A DNA stretch of 64,000 nucleotides, taken from assembly GCF_010894435.1 (NCBI RefSeq), contig NZ_JAAIXZ010000005.1, positions 248,001 through 312,000 on the forward strand, read 5' to 3'. The notes below the pieces were generated by a model. It made no database searches. It was not told where the DNA came from and saw only the letters and a program-made list of their open reading frames with translations. Of the stretch, positions 19,855-27,945 are shown one piece after another. The translations under genes and the position numbers were made by a program. Within the stretch, counting starts at the first letter, position 1. The number at the start of each line of letters is the position of its first letter. The stretch is from Pyxidicoccus trucidator. Lineage in GTDB: Bacteria; Myxococcota; Myxococcia; Myxococcales; Myxococcaceae.

Positions 19855-21381
19855 ATGACCGCGCTGATGAACAGACTTGCCCGAGTGCTGTGGGCTCTCG
19901 CGGCGCTGGCCCTCGTGGTCGGCCTCGGCTCGTGGCTCTACCGGAATGCGTCCCTGGGCGCGGGGCCCGCCGTGACGCTGGGCAGGCTCTACCTCCAGAG
20001 CGCGCTGACGCCGCTGCTCGTGGGGAGCGCCGCGCTCGCGCTCGTCTTCGGGCTCGCGTCCGGGGCGGTGGCCGCGCTACCCCGGCGCAGGGCACGGTCC
20101 GCGCTGAAGCTTCCCGCGCTGCCTCCGCTGGCGGCGGAGACTCCGGAGCTGGCCATCGCCGTGCGCGAGCTGCTCCTGGTGCTGGGGCGGCAGCTGCGCG
20201 GCATGTCCGTGCGGGCCGAGCCGGACATCATCGCCATCATGGACCTGCTGATGGACGGAGCCATCCGCGTGGGCGCCAGCGACGTGCACATCCACCCGCT
20301 GGAGGCGGGCACCCGCGTCGCGTTCCGCGTGCATGGCGTGCTGGAGCAGGTGTTCATCTTCCCGCGCGAGCACCACTCCCGGCTCATCAACCGGGTGAAG
20401 GTCCTCTCGCGGCTGCCCCTGTACCAGCTCGAGAAGCCCCAGGACGGGCACTTCCCGCTCGCCACGCAGGAGGGGCCGGCGGACATCCGCGTCTCCCTCC
20501 TCCCCACCAACCACGGTGAGGCGCTGGCGCTGCGCATCGCCCGCACCGGCGTGCGGCTGCCGCAGCTCACGACGCTCGGGTTCCCCGAGGGCCTGCGGGA
20601 GCGGTACCAGCAGCTGCTCGGTCTGCCCCAGGGGCTCATCCTCGTGGCGGGCGCCACCGGCAGCGGCAAGACGACGTCGCTGTATGCCTCGCTGGGCCAC
20701 ATCCAGCAGTCGCGCGGAGAGCTCACCCGCATCGCCACCATCGAGGACCCCATCGAGTTCGACGTGCCCCTCTTCGCGCAGACGCAGGTCAACGCGGAGC
20801 AGGGCCTCACGTTCGCCCACGGCCTGCGCGCGGTGCTGCGCCAGGACCCCAACGTCATCATGGTGGGCGAGATTCGCGACTCCGAGACGGCGCGCACCGC
20901 CATCCAGGCGGGCCTGAGCGGCCACCTGCTGCTCAGCACCATCCACGCCAACTCGGCGTCGGGCGTGTTCAACCGCCTCATCGAGATGGGCGTGGAGCCC
21001 TTCCTCCTCGCCTCCGCGACGGCCGCCACGCTGTCCCAGCGCCTGGCGCGCGGGCTGTGCCCGCACTGCCGCACGGAGATGCCGCTGACGCCCGAGGAGG
21101 CCGTCCGGCTGGACTCGGCGGGCATCGCTCGTGGCACCTTCTACGGGCCGGTGGGCTGCGAGCGCTGCGAGGGCAGCGGCTACCTGGGCCGCGTCGCCTT
21201 CTACGAGATGCTCGTCGTCACCCCCGCCATCCGCGACGCCGTCAACGCGAAGGTGCCCAGCGCCCGCATCCAGGAGATTGCCGCCAGCGAGGGCATGGTG
21301 CCGCTGCTGGCGGCGGGCGTGGAGCGCGCGCGCGCCGGGGCGACGACGCTGCGGGAAGTGTTCCGGGTCGTCGGTGGCTGA
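19855..21381 (+). CDS. PilB/GspE-type secretion ATPase with N-terminal membrane helices
   Basis: A 508-residue traffic ATPase of the type II secretion/type IV pilus superfamily. Walker A is GATGSGKTTS (Lys 272), the Asp box TRIATIEDPIEF, Walker B VIMVGEIRDSETA and the His box LLLSTIHANSA. The C-terminal zinc-type tetracysteine set is present (CPHC and CERCEGSGYLGR). Two hydrophobic segments at about residues 6-27 and 50-75 replace the usual N1/N2 domain, so it is probably membrane-anchored. The start at 19855 avoids the terminator hairpin upstream. The next gene (PEGA protein, 24 bases away) is probably in the same operon. No pilin or other secretion genes are nearby. Confidence 0.9.
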   Translation: MTALMNRLARVLWALAALALVVGLGSWLYRNASLGAGPAVTLGRLYLQSALTPLLVGSAALALVFGLASGAVAALPRRRARSALKLPALPPLAAETPELAIAVRELLLVLGRQLRGMSVRAEPDIIAIMDLLMDGAIRVGASDVHIHPLEAGTRVAFRVHGVLEQVFIFPREHHSRLINRVKVLSRLPLYQLEKPQDGHFPLATQEGPADIRVSLLPTNHGEALALRIARTGVRLPQLTTLGFPEGLRERYQQLLGLPQGLILVAGATGSGKTTSLYASLGHIQQSRGELTRIATIEDPIEFDVPLFAQTQVNAEQGLTFAHGLRAVLRQDPNVIMVGEIRDSETARTAIQAGLSGHLLLSTIHANSASGVFNRLIEMGVEPFLLASATAATLSQRLARGLCPHCRTEMPLTPEEAVRLDSAGIARGTFYGPVGCERCEGSGYLGRVAFYEMLVVTPAIRDAVNAKVPSARIQEIAASEGMVPLLAAGVERARAGATTLREVFRVVGG

Positions 21382-21405
21382 GCCACACGGGTGGAGCGAG
21401 GGCAC

Positions 21406-22149
21406 ATGAGCAACACGCAAGACCCCGGCAGCGGCAAGCCCTCCGAGGAGGAGTCCGAGGCGGACGTGTGGAAGGCGTCCCTGCTGCGCCGCACCGACGA
21501 GCTCGGCCACGTCCAGGCGCAGACCGCCCCGGTGGCCGACCGGCGGAACGACCCACCTTCGCCTTCGGAGTTCGCCGCGCCGGGCGGGATACACGCCCCA
21601 CCCATGCGAGGGGTCGACGTTCCGGGTGCCGTGAAGGCGCCCCCGGGCGCGACGCCCGCCTCGCCGCGCAAGGCGGTTCCGGAGCCGCCTCCGCCGCCGC
21701 CCGCCCGTCCACTGGCGGCGGTGCTGGCGCTCGGCTCCGGGGCCTGTGCGCTGCTGGCGGCCGTGCTCCTGGTGCTGCCCGAGTTCCGGCACCTGGGGAC
21801 GTCGTCGGATGAGGTACTGGCCGCGCAGGGGGCGGAGACGACGCTCGCGCCGCGCTTCGACAGCTCCGCGCCCGTGGCCGAGGGCCAGGTGCGTGAGCAG
21901 CACGACACCCTCCGGGGCATCAGCGTGCTGATGATTGAGTCCGAGCCTCCGGGCGCCACGGTGACGGTGGACGGCGTGAAGCAGGGCTCCACGCCCCTGT
22001 CGCTGACGCCCATCTGCAACCCGGGCAACCCCCTGCGCGTGAAGCTCGTCCGCAAGGGCTTCGATTCACTCGAGCACGTCACGGTGTGCCGGGAGGACAC
22101 GATGACCAAGCTCACCGCGCGCCTGCGCAAGGCCCGGGGCAGTCGCTAG
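21406..22149 (+). CDS. PEGA-domain membrane protein
   Basis: A 247-residue protein with a Pro-rich, charged cytoplasmic N-terminus (about 1-100), one membrane helix (about 102-126, LAAVLALGSGACALLAAVLLVL), and a C-terminal PEGA domain (ESEPPGATVTVDGVKQGSTP). The two Cys residues in the PEGA part (PICNPGN, VTVCRED) may form a disulfide. PEGA domains usually lie outside the cytoplasm and bind surface or wall structures. It ends the rightward run that begins with the ATPase. Confidence 0.85.
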   Translation: MSNTQDPGSGKPSEEESEADVWKASLLRRTDELGHVQAQTAPVADRRNDPPSPSEFAAPGGIHAPPMRGVDVPGAVKAPPGATPASPRKAVPEPPPPPPARPLAAVLALGSGACALLAAVLLVLPEFRHLGTSSDEVLAAQGAETTLAPRFDSSAPVAEGQVREQHDTLRGISVLMIESEPPGATVTVDGVKQGSTPLSLTPICNPGNPLRVKLVRKGFDSLEHVTVCREDTMTKLTARLRKARGSR

Positions 22150-22150
22150 C

Positions 22151-22174
22151 GGCCCGCGTCGCGGCGCGCGGGCC
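22151..22174. terminator. Hairpin between the PEGA gene and the tail locus
   Basis: An 8-bp stem GGCCCGCG (22151-22158) with CGCGGGCC (22167-22174), between convergent genes. It has no T-run. It could stop transcription from both sides and marks the left boundary of the tail-like locus. Confidence 0.45.
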
Positions 22175-22201
22175 GGGCCACCCCGCGCCCCACCGTGCCA
22201 C

Positions 22202-22963
22202 TCAATCCACGCGCCGCACCTCGCGGATGAGGCCCTCGGGCTCGGGCTCGCCCATGGTGACGAGCTGCTCCAGCTCTCCTCGGAGGAGGAACTCCGCCTG
22301 CGCGCGGCAGAAGAAGGTCTCCCCGCGCTGCTCCCCGCTCCTCTGGATGCCCAGCAGGCTCATCACGGGCCGTAGCAACCGGAGCCGCACGCCCGAGTCA
22401 TCCGCGAGCCCGGCATCCAGGTTGCCCAGGTCGCTGGAGGCGATGAGCGTCGCGGGCAGCACGCTCGCCAGCAGCGTGTCCGCGGCGTGCGCGTCCCGGC
22501 CCCACGCGCGGGTGACGAGTGAGACTTCACACCGCCGCCGCTCCCGGAAGCCGGCCGCGCGCTCACCGCGCAGGAACGCCACCACGCCCACCTCCGCCGA
22601 CGCGGGGGGCCGGTAGAGGCGCACCGTGCGCTCCTCCAGGGCGTAGTCGTCTCCGCGCCGGAGCGGGCGGCCTGGAGGCGACTCCACGTCCACCACCTGC
22701 CCCAGGGCCGTCGCCGGCACGACGAAGTCCACCCGCTTCCCATCCGTCTTCCAGCGCTGCACCTGGGTGAAGAAGGCCGTCTCGCGCTGCGCGGCCAGGT
22801 CCTCGCCCTGGGGCAGCTCCAGCTTCAGCCCGGACGCGAACACCTCGACGAGCAGCGTGGCCTCCGCCCCGGGGCCCCGCGAGGGCCCGGTCGTCACGTC
22901 CACCGTGTCGGGGACGGCGGCCAGGAGCGCGTCGTGGAAATAGGACTCGATGGCGACCAGCAT
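22202..22963 (-). CDS. Probable tail terminator (DUF4255/Pvc16-like) protein
   Basis: A 253-residue protein, last in the tail locus. Its N-terminus (MLVAIESYFHDALLAAVPD) and the following alternation of beta-strand and charged segments resemble DUF4255-type proteins that cap the tail tube and sheath in contractile injection systems. This assignment is by pattern and position only. It lies 12 bases after the beta-rich gene upstream of it. If correct, it sets the end of the particle that would normally join a head. Confidence 0.5.
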   Translation of the reverse strand: MLVAIESYFHDALLAAVPDTVDVTTGPSRGPGAEATLLVEVFASGLKLELPQGEDLAAQRETAFFTQVQRWKTDGKRVDFVVPATALGQVVDVESPPGRPLRRGDDYALEERTVRLYRPPASAEVGVVAFLRGERAAGFRERRRCEVSLVTRAWGRDAHAADTLLASVLPATLIASSDLGNLDAGLADDSGVRLRLLRPVMSLLGIQRSGEQRGETFFCRAQAEFLLRGELEQLVTMGEPEPEGLIREVRRVD

Positions 22964-22975
22964 GGCGGGTGGACC

Positions 22976-24658
22976 TCACTTCCGCGGGAAGAGCGCGTAG
23001 GCGTCGCCGCGCGGGCTCGTCACCCGCGGCGCGGAGAGGGTGACTTCTCCTGCCACCCGGGAGCGGACGAGGACCTCCAGCGGGGGGCCGTCCCCCGTGC
23101 CTCCCGGCGGCGTCAGGGCCGCCAGCGCCGCCGTGTCCAGCGACACGACGCCGTCCTGCCCGGGCGTCACGTCCAGTACGCGAGTCCCCCAGCGCAGTCG
23201 CACCTGGGGCGGGGGCGGGGGCTGGGCGGCGGTGGCCTTCAGCCGCGGGCGCGTACAGGCCCAGAGCCGCGCCGTGGTGCCGCCGTCCTGCGTGGGCGCC
23301 TCGCGCGGCAGCCACGGTCCCGCCTCCTCGGCGCGGTAGAGGGCGGTGAGCGGCCCCAGGACTCCAGGGGCGGGCGCGCCGTCGAGCGGGGCCAGGCTCC
23401 AGAGGACATCACCCTCGGTGACGGTGAGCACGGCCCACCAGGTGGCGGGCCCCAGGGTGACGGGCCTGGGCAACTGGAGGGACACCCAGCGCGCGGGCCA
23501 GGGTGGCGGGCCCTTCTCCACGAAGTCCAGCTCCAGCGTGGAGCCCTTCAGCGGCACGTCACCGGGCCGGCCGTGGGCGTCGGGGAACAGCGCCAGCGTT
23601 CCCTTCACGCCTCGGGTGAGCGGGCGCAGGTGGAGGTCCAGCCCCACGAGCGCGCCACCGTCCTCCGGTGCGGAGAAGGCCTGCGCGGCGGCGAAGCCGG
23701 AGCCGCACCTGTGCGCCAGCGGGGGCAGCGCCGGCGGACGGGGCGCGAGCGACAGGCGCTCGTCCCTTGGCCGGTGCGCCACCGTGAAGCGGACCTCCGA
23801 CAGCGGCTGGCCGGGCGGCACGGTGGCGCGGCCCACGACCTCGCCGTCGGTGTCCATCGCGAGCGTCAGGGCCTCCTGTCCGCCCGTCCACGTCCGGATG
23901 ACGGCGAGGGTCTCCAGCGTGAGCCGCACGCGCTCCAGCATGCCGAGTGCCGAGGAGCGCAGGGTGACGGCGAGCTTGCCGCCCGCGAGGTCCGCGGGCC
24001 ACGCGCGCTGGAGGGCGGTGCCCAGCGCGTCCCCCAGCGTCAGCTCCTGGCGGGGCAACAGCGGCATGGCGTGGTGGAAGAAGAGGGTGCCCGTGCCGAG
24101 CGTGGCCGACAGGTCCGCGGGACGCGCCGCGGCCCTCGCCGTCACGCCGGAGATGGCCGTGGCCGCCAGTGTCTTCGGGGCTCCGGGTGCCGCCGGGGTG
24201 CTGGTGGCTTCCACCAGCTCCACCATCAGCCGGCTCGCCATGAGGCCCGGCAGCGCCTCCACGAGCCCCAGCGACACCGTGTCCGACGGCGTGGGCGGGT
24301 ACCACGGGCCGCCCTCCGCCACGCTGAGGCGGCCCTTCTTCGTGTCGTTCTTGGGCTGGAGCTCCAACGACAGGAGCGGCCGACGCACGCCCCAGTCCAG
24401 GCTGAGCCAGGTGAGGGTCTCCGCCGCGTTGAGCACGCTCTTGCCGGTGCTGGTGGCCAGCGTGGCGCCCGGGGTGACGTCCACCGTGACGTCGTCCCCC
24501 GGTGCCTGGACGGTGAGGGCCGCGCGGCGCAGCTCCACGCCGGGCGGCACGTCCAGGGTGAGGACGAGTCCGGCGGGGTCGACGGGCACCACCGTGTCCG
24601 CGGGGGGCTTCGCCGTCCCGGCATAGGTCAACGTAGCGGCGACGCGCGTGTCACTCAT
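22976..24658 (-). CDS. Unrecognised large beta-rich tail-locus protein
   Basis: A 560-residue protein with no recognised family. The composition is Pro, Thr, Val and Leu-rich, with many predicted short beta-strands and no membrane segment or signal peptide. Notable stretches are SLDWGVRRPLLSLELQPKN, WVSLQLPRPVTLGPATWWAV and a Pro run (AQPPPPPQVRLRWG) near residue 490. The middle resembles carbohydrate-binding or jelly-roll style sequence, which is only an impression. It lies between the fibre/coiled-coil pair and the probable terminator, so it may be a particle decoration, receptor-binding subunit or cargo. Confidence 0.55.
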   Translation of the reverse strand: MSDTRVAATLTYAGTAKPPADTVVPVDPAGLVLTLDVPPGVELRRAALTVQAPGDDVTVDVTPGATLATSTGKSVLNAAETLTWLSLDWGVRRPLLSLELQPKNDTKKGRLSVAEGGPWYPPTPSDTVSLGLVEALPGLMASRLMVELVEATSTPAAPGAPKTLAATAISGVTARAAARPADLSATLGTGTLFFHHAMPLLPRQELTLGDALGTALQRAWPADLAGGKLAVTLRSSALGMLERVRLTLETLAVIRTWTGGQEALTLAMDTDGEVVGRATVPPGQPLSEVRFTVAHRPRDERLSLAPRPPALPPLAHRCGSGFAAAQAFSAPEDGGALVGLDLHLRPLTRGVKGTLALFPDAHGRPGDVPLKGSTLELDFVEKGPPPWPARWVSLQLPRPVTLGPATWWAVLTVTEGDVLWSLAPLDGAPAPGVLGPLTALYRAEEAGPWLPREAPTQDGGTTARLWACTRPRLKATAAQPPPPPQVRLRWGTRVLDVTPGQDGVVSLDTAALAALTPPGGTGDGPPLEVLVRSRVAGEVTLSAPRVTSPRGDAYALFPRK

Positions 24659-24683
24659 GGGCCTGTCTCAGCGCGGCGCGGGC

Positions 24684-24890
24684 TCAGCGGGCCGCGTCCT
24701 TGATGTCCGTGACGGTGGCCTCGGGCTGCTCGCCTTGCAGCAGCTCCTTGAGCACCTGCCTGGCGCCTTCGATGCGCAGCATCGTCTGGACGAGCTGCAT
24801 CCGCTTCGCGTCCAGCTCCGCGAGCATCTTCTGGCCGGCCTCGTGCTCGGCATCGAGGGTAGCGAGGCGCTTTTCGAGGGAGTCTTTCAT
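24684..24890 (-). CDS. Small coiled-coil protein beside the fibre gene
   Basis: A 68-residue, almost wholly helical protein with heptad-like spacing (LEKRLATLDAEHEAGQKM, LDAKRMQLVQTMLRIEGARQ). It starts 26 bases after the fibre stop and has no signal peptide. Position suggests a fibre assembly factor or chaperone, but no family was recognised. Confidence 0.6.
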   Translation of the reverse strand: MKDSLEKRLATLDAEHEAGQKMLAELDAKRMQLVQTMLRIEGARQVLKELLQGEQPEATVTDIKDAAR

Positions 24891-24916
24891 GGAGGTGTTC
24901 CTGGGAAGAAGGGAGG

Positions 24917-26557
24917 TCAGCGGGCCGTGAGCGCCTGGATGCGCTCCTCCAGCGTCCGGAGCTTCTCGTCGTACTGGCGCTTCAGTTCCTGGATGGCGGC
25001 GACGGCGAGCACGCCGATGGTGTCGTAGGAAATGCTCTTGATGCGCCGGCCCGGCTCGGGCTCGGCTTCGGCGACGAGCTCGGGGAACAGCGGCTCCACG
25101 GCCTGGGCGACCAGTCCGATGCTGCGCGTGCCGGTGGCCTTCCAGTCGAAGCTCACCGGCTGGAGCGCCAGCACCCGCTCCAGCACGCCGCCGATGCTGG
25201 CGATGTTCTCCTTCAGCGAGACGTCCGAGTTCCGGTTCCACGAGCCGTCCTGCGGCATGTAATAGCCCTGGCCGTTCTGGTGGTAGAAGACCGCCGTGCC
25301 CTGGCCCTCGTAGAGGATGTTGAGGAAGCGGCCGGTGTTGTTGTGCTCCTGCAGGCGGATGCCGGCCACGCCCCGCTGCTGCACGTGCAGCGGCGCCTGG
25401 GGCCCGTTGGTGCCGAGCCCCACGTTGCCGTCCGGCGAGAGCCACATCGCCTGGTAGGAGTTCTCCAGGGCCATGGAGAACGCGCCGCTGGTGCGCACGC
25501 CCACGTCCCACCAGCGCCCCGCCGGGACGCCGCCGCTGATGCCGTAGCGCATGGAGGCGCGGGCCTCGCTCGCCATCCAGGAGACGTGGGGGTTGTTGAA
25601 CATGATGCCGGCGGCCCCACCGGCGGCCCCGCCGGCGCCGAGGGTGACGTGGGAGTTCCCGTTCCCCCAGTTGGCCGTGGCGGTCACCACCAGCCGGTCC
25701 CAGCCGGCCGGGGCGCCTGGGATGCGGACGTCCAGCGCACCCTGCGGGTCCGTCGTGCCAATGCCCACGCGTCCGTTGATGACGGTGAGCCGCTCGGCCC
25801 CCGACTGCCACAGGCCGATGGAGTCGTCCGGGTCGTTGTCACAGCCAATCATCAGCTTGGTCGTCTCACCGGAGATGACGTAGTAGCGGATGAAGGCCTG
25901 GTCCCCGCTGCCACCGCCCGGGTCGGAGGGGAACTGGATGCCCGCGGTGGGAGCGTTGCCCACCGTGGGGACGAGCGCGCCGCGGGTGACGCGCACGCTG
26001 CCAGCGCCCCGGGCCTTGAGGTTCAGGTCCTGGTCGGCGTTCGAGCCGGTGGCGTACACGGTGTTATGGCCGAGTCCCACGCCCTGGGTGCCGTTGGAGT
26101 GCCGGAACTCGACGCCGTCGTCGGCCGCGAAGTCGCCGGTGACGTACAGCGTGCGGTTGCTGCCGTGGGTGCCGGTGCGGGTGTTGCCCTGGATGTCCAG
26201 CTTCGAGCCGGGCGCGGTGGTGCCGACGCCCAGGTTGCCCGTCACCGTCAGCGCGCCGGTGATTCCGCCACCGGTGACGTTGAGCTTGGTGTTGCCCAGG
26301 CCGGTGATGGACGTGCCCAGCTCCGTCAGGCGGGTGAGCACGTCGATGCTCTTCACCGTGAGCGCCACCGAGGCGTCCACCCGGTTCACCTTCAGCGAGG
26401 CGGTGGGGACGATGCTGTCCCCGTCGAGCTGCTTGCCGTCGTCGGCCCCCCGGTGCGTGTGCGTGCGGACCTCATCCCGCAGCTTGATCTGCATGTTGTT
26501 CCACATGTCCGCGAGGATGGGGTCGCCGGACTTCGCGGGGTAGAAGGGGTCACTCAT
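24917..26557 (-). CDS. Tail fibre with C-terminal S74 intramolecular chaperone
   Basis: A 546-residue fibre. The N-terminus (MSDPFYPAKSGDPILADMWN) probably attaches to the baseplate. The central part is Gly/Thr/Asn-rich beta structure with repeated VTGNLGVGTTAP and DGNVGLGTNGPQ motifs typical of trimeric fibres. The C-terminal 110 residues form a peptidase S74 domain: SDVSLKENI (catalytic Ser region and Lys), PVSFDWK, GLVAQAVEPLFPELV, then a coiled-coil end (IQELKRQYDEKLRTLEERIQ). Such domains trimerise the fibre and then cut themselves off. It overlaps the I-like gene by ATGA. It is the likely target-recognition element. Confidence 0.87.
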   Translation of the reverse strand: MSDPFYPAKSGDPILADMWNNMQIKLRDEVRTHTHRGADDGKQLDGDSIVPTASLKVNRVDASVALTVKSIDVLTRLTELGTSITGLGNTKLNVTGGGITGALTVTGNLGVGTTAPGSKLDIQGNTRTGTHGSNRTLYVTGDFAADDGVEFRHSNGTQGVGLGHNTVYATGSNADQDLNLKARGAGSVRVTRGALVPTVGNAPTAGIQFPSDPGGGSGDQAFIRYYVISGETTKLMIGCDNDPDDSIGLWQSGAERLTVINGRVGIGTTDPQGALDVRIPGAPAGWDRLVVTATANWGNGNSHVTLGAGGAAGGAAGIMFNNPHVSWMASEARASMRYGISGGVPAGRWWDVGVRTSGAFSMALENSYQAMWLSPDGNVGLGTNGPQAPLHVQQRGVAGIRLQEHNNTGRFLNILYEGQGTAVFYHQNGQGYYMPQDGSWNRNSDVSLKENIASIGGVLERVLALQPVSFDWKATGTRSIGLVAQAVEPLFPELVAEAEPEPGRRIKSISYDTIGVLAVAAIQELKRQYDEKLRTLEERIQALTAR

Positions 26558-27945
26558 GGGAACCTCGAGGAGTTGAAGCGGGTCGCGCCGAACACGCCGG
26601 CCCAGGAAAGCTCTTCCTGGGGCTCCGGCAGCTGGTCGCTCAGTTGGATGGTGTAGCCAAAGTCCGTGAGGGCATCCTTCGGCTCCAGCTTCTCCGGGAA
26701 GGACATGGAGACCTCCTGCCGGGCGGGGCCTTCCTCCATGGAGACGACCTCGGACGGCATGGGCAGGGTGAGCTCGATGCGGGTGCGCACCCCCGCCGCG
26801 CGCCCGTACTCCAGCGCCGCCGCCAGCTCGCGCACCAGCCCTGGCAGCCCGGGCACCAGGCCCTCCGCGTCCGGCTCCAGCAGGTGCGGAGGCACGTAGT
26901 CGGCGGGGATGCGCAGCACGCAGGTGGCGGGGGTGATTTCCGTCCAGTCGAAGCGCAGGTCCGCGCGGGGCGTGGCGCGAGTCACCTTCGCCTGGGCCTC
27001 CGCCTCTTTCAGCCGCGCCTCGGACCAGCCCAGCAGGTAGGAGCGGATCTCCCCGCGCACCAGCGTGTCGTAGCTCCAGTGGCTCTCCCCGGGAACCAGC
27101 TCGGGCAGCCGCTTGTTCTCCTCGAAGACGGAGAAGCGCGTCCCGGGTGCGTCGAAGCGGGTGAGGGGCCCCACGTCGTCCTTGCTGGAGAAGCGCGTCG
27201 GGTGCGCCAGGATGAGGGGCTCCTTCGCCGGGCGCCCGTCGATGGCCGGCGGGCGGTCATTGCGCAGCGTGAGGGTTCCTCCCTTGGGTACGAGTCCGAG
27301 GAAGAACAGGTCCAGCCCCGACTGCTTGTGGCGGAGGACGGGGACGGCGATGTCGGCCTCGGTGGCCTTGAGGGAGATTTCCGGGGTGGCCGTCTCCAGG
27401 CCGCCGTTGGCGGTGAGCAGGTGCTGGCCCCCGAGCACGTTGCGGAACTGCGCCGCCTGGGAGGTGGGTGGGTTGTCGTCCAGCTCGACGCGCAGCGGGC
27501 GCCAGGTACCATCCGCCTTCTGCACGGTGAAGTGGCCCACCGCCGTGGAGCCCTCCCAGTGAAGCTGTGGGGGCTGCTGGGCCAGGTACACCAGCGACAC
27601 CAGCTGCAGCAGGGCGGGCGCGGAGCCCAGGCCCGTGCGGTGCAATTCCACCAGCGCGGCGAGGTGCTGGCGGAAGTACGCGTCCGGCTCACCCCGGCGC
27701 GGCTGGAGGTTGTAGAGCTCGCCCAGCCGGCCCAGCTCGGAGGCCCCCTTGACCTCCAGCGAGTCCTCCACGCCGAAGCCCCGCGCCAGGGTGTACCAGC
27801 GCGAGCGCATCAGCCGCGTCAGCCCGGTCTCCATCCGCCCCAGTTCCGCGGCGAGCGTGGAGAAGAAGAGGTTGAGCCGGGTGCCGCCATGGAGCACCAG
27901 CGGCAGGTAGCCCACCATGCGGCGCGCGCGCTGCTCGGGCGTCAT
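26554..27945 (-). CDS. Probable baseplate wedge protein, tail protein I-like
   Basis: A 463-residue protein directly after baseplate J, the usual place of gpI. The N-terminus (LNLFFSTLAAELGRMETGLTRLMRSRW, then a helical stretch to about residue 115) looks like a gpI-type wedge domain. The C-terminal two thirds are beta-rich and have no clear match; they may hold the fibre. Overlaps both neighbours by four bases. The identity rests mostly on position. Confidence 0.6.
   Translation of the reverse strand: MTPEQRARRMVGYLPLVLHGGTRLNLFFSTLAAELGRMETGLTRLMRSRWYTLARGFGVEDSLEVKGASELGRLGELYNLQPRRGEPDAYFRQHLAALVELHRTGLGSAPALLQLVSLVYLAQQPPQLHWEGSTAVGHFTVQKADGTWRPLRVELDDNPPTSQAAQFRNVLGGQHLLTANGGLETATPEISLKATEADIAVPVLRHKQSGLDLFFLGLVPKGGTLTLRNDRPPAIDGRPAKEPLILAHPTRFSSKDDVGPLTRFDAPGTRFSVFEENKRLPELVPGESHWSYDTLVRGEIRSYLLGWSEARLKEAEAQAKVTRATPRADLRFDWTEITPATCVLRIPADYVPPHLLEPDAEGLVPGLPGLVRELAAALEYGRAAGVRTRIELTLPMPSEVVSMEEGPARQEVSMSFPEKLEPKDALTDFGYTIQLSDQLPEPQEELSWAGVFGATRFNSSRFP

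Noticed and set aside
19741..19855. Earlier GTG start for the PilB/GspE-like ATPase
   Set aside because: It would begin inside the terminator hairpin at 19734-19767 and add an Arg/Gly-rich leader unlike the family.
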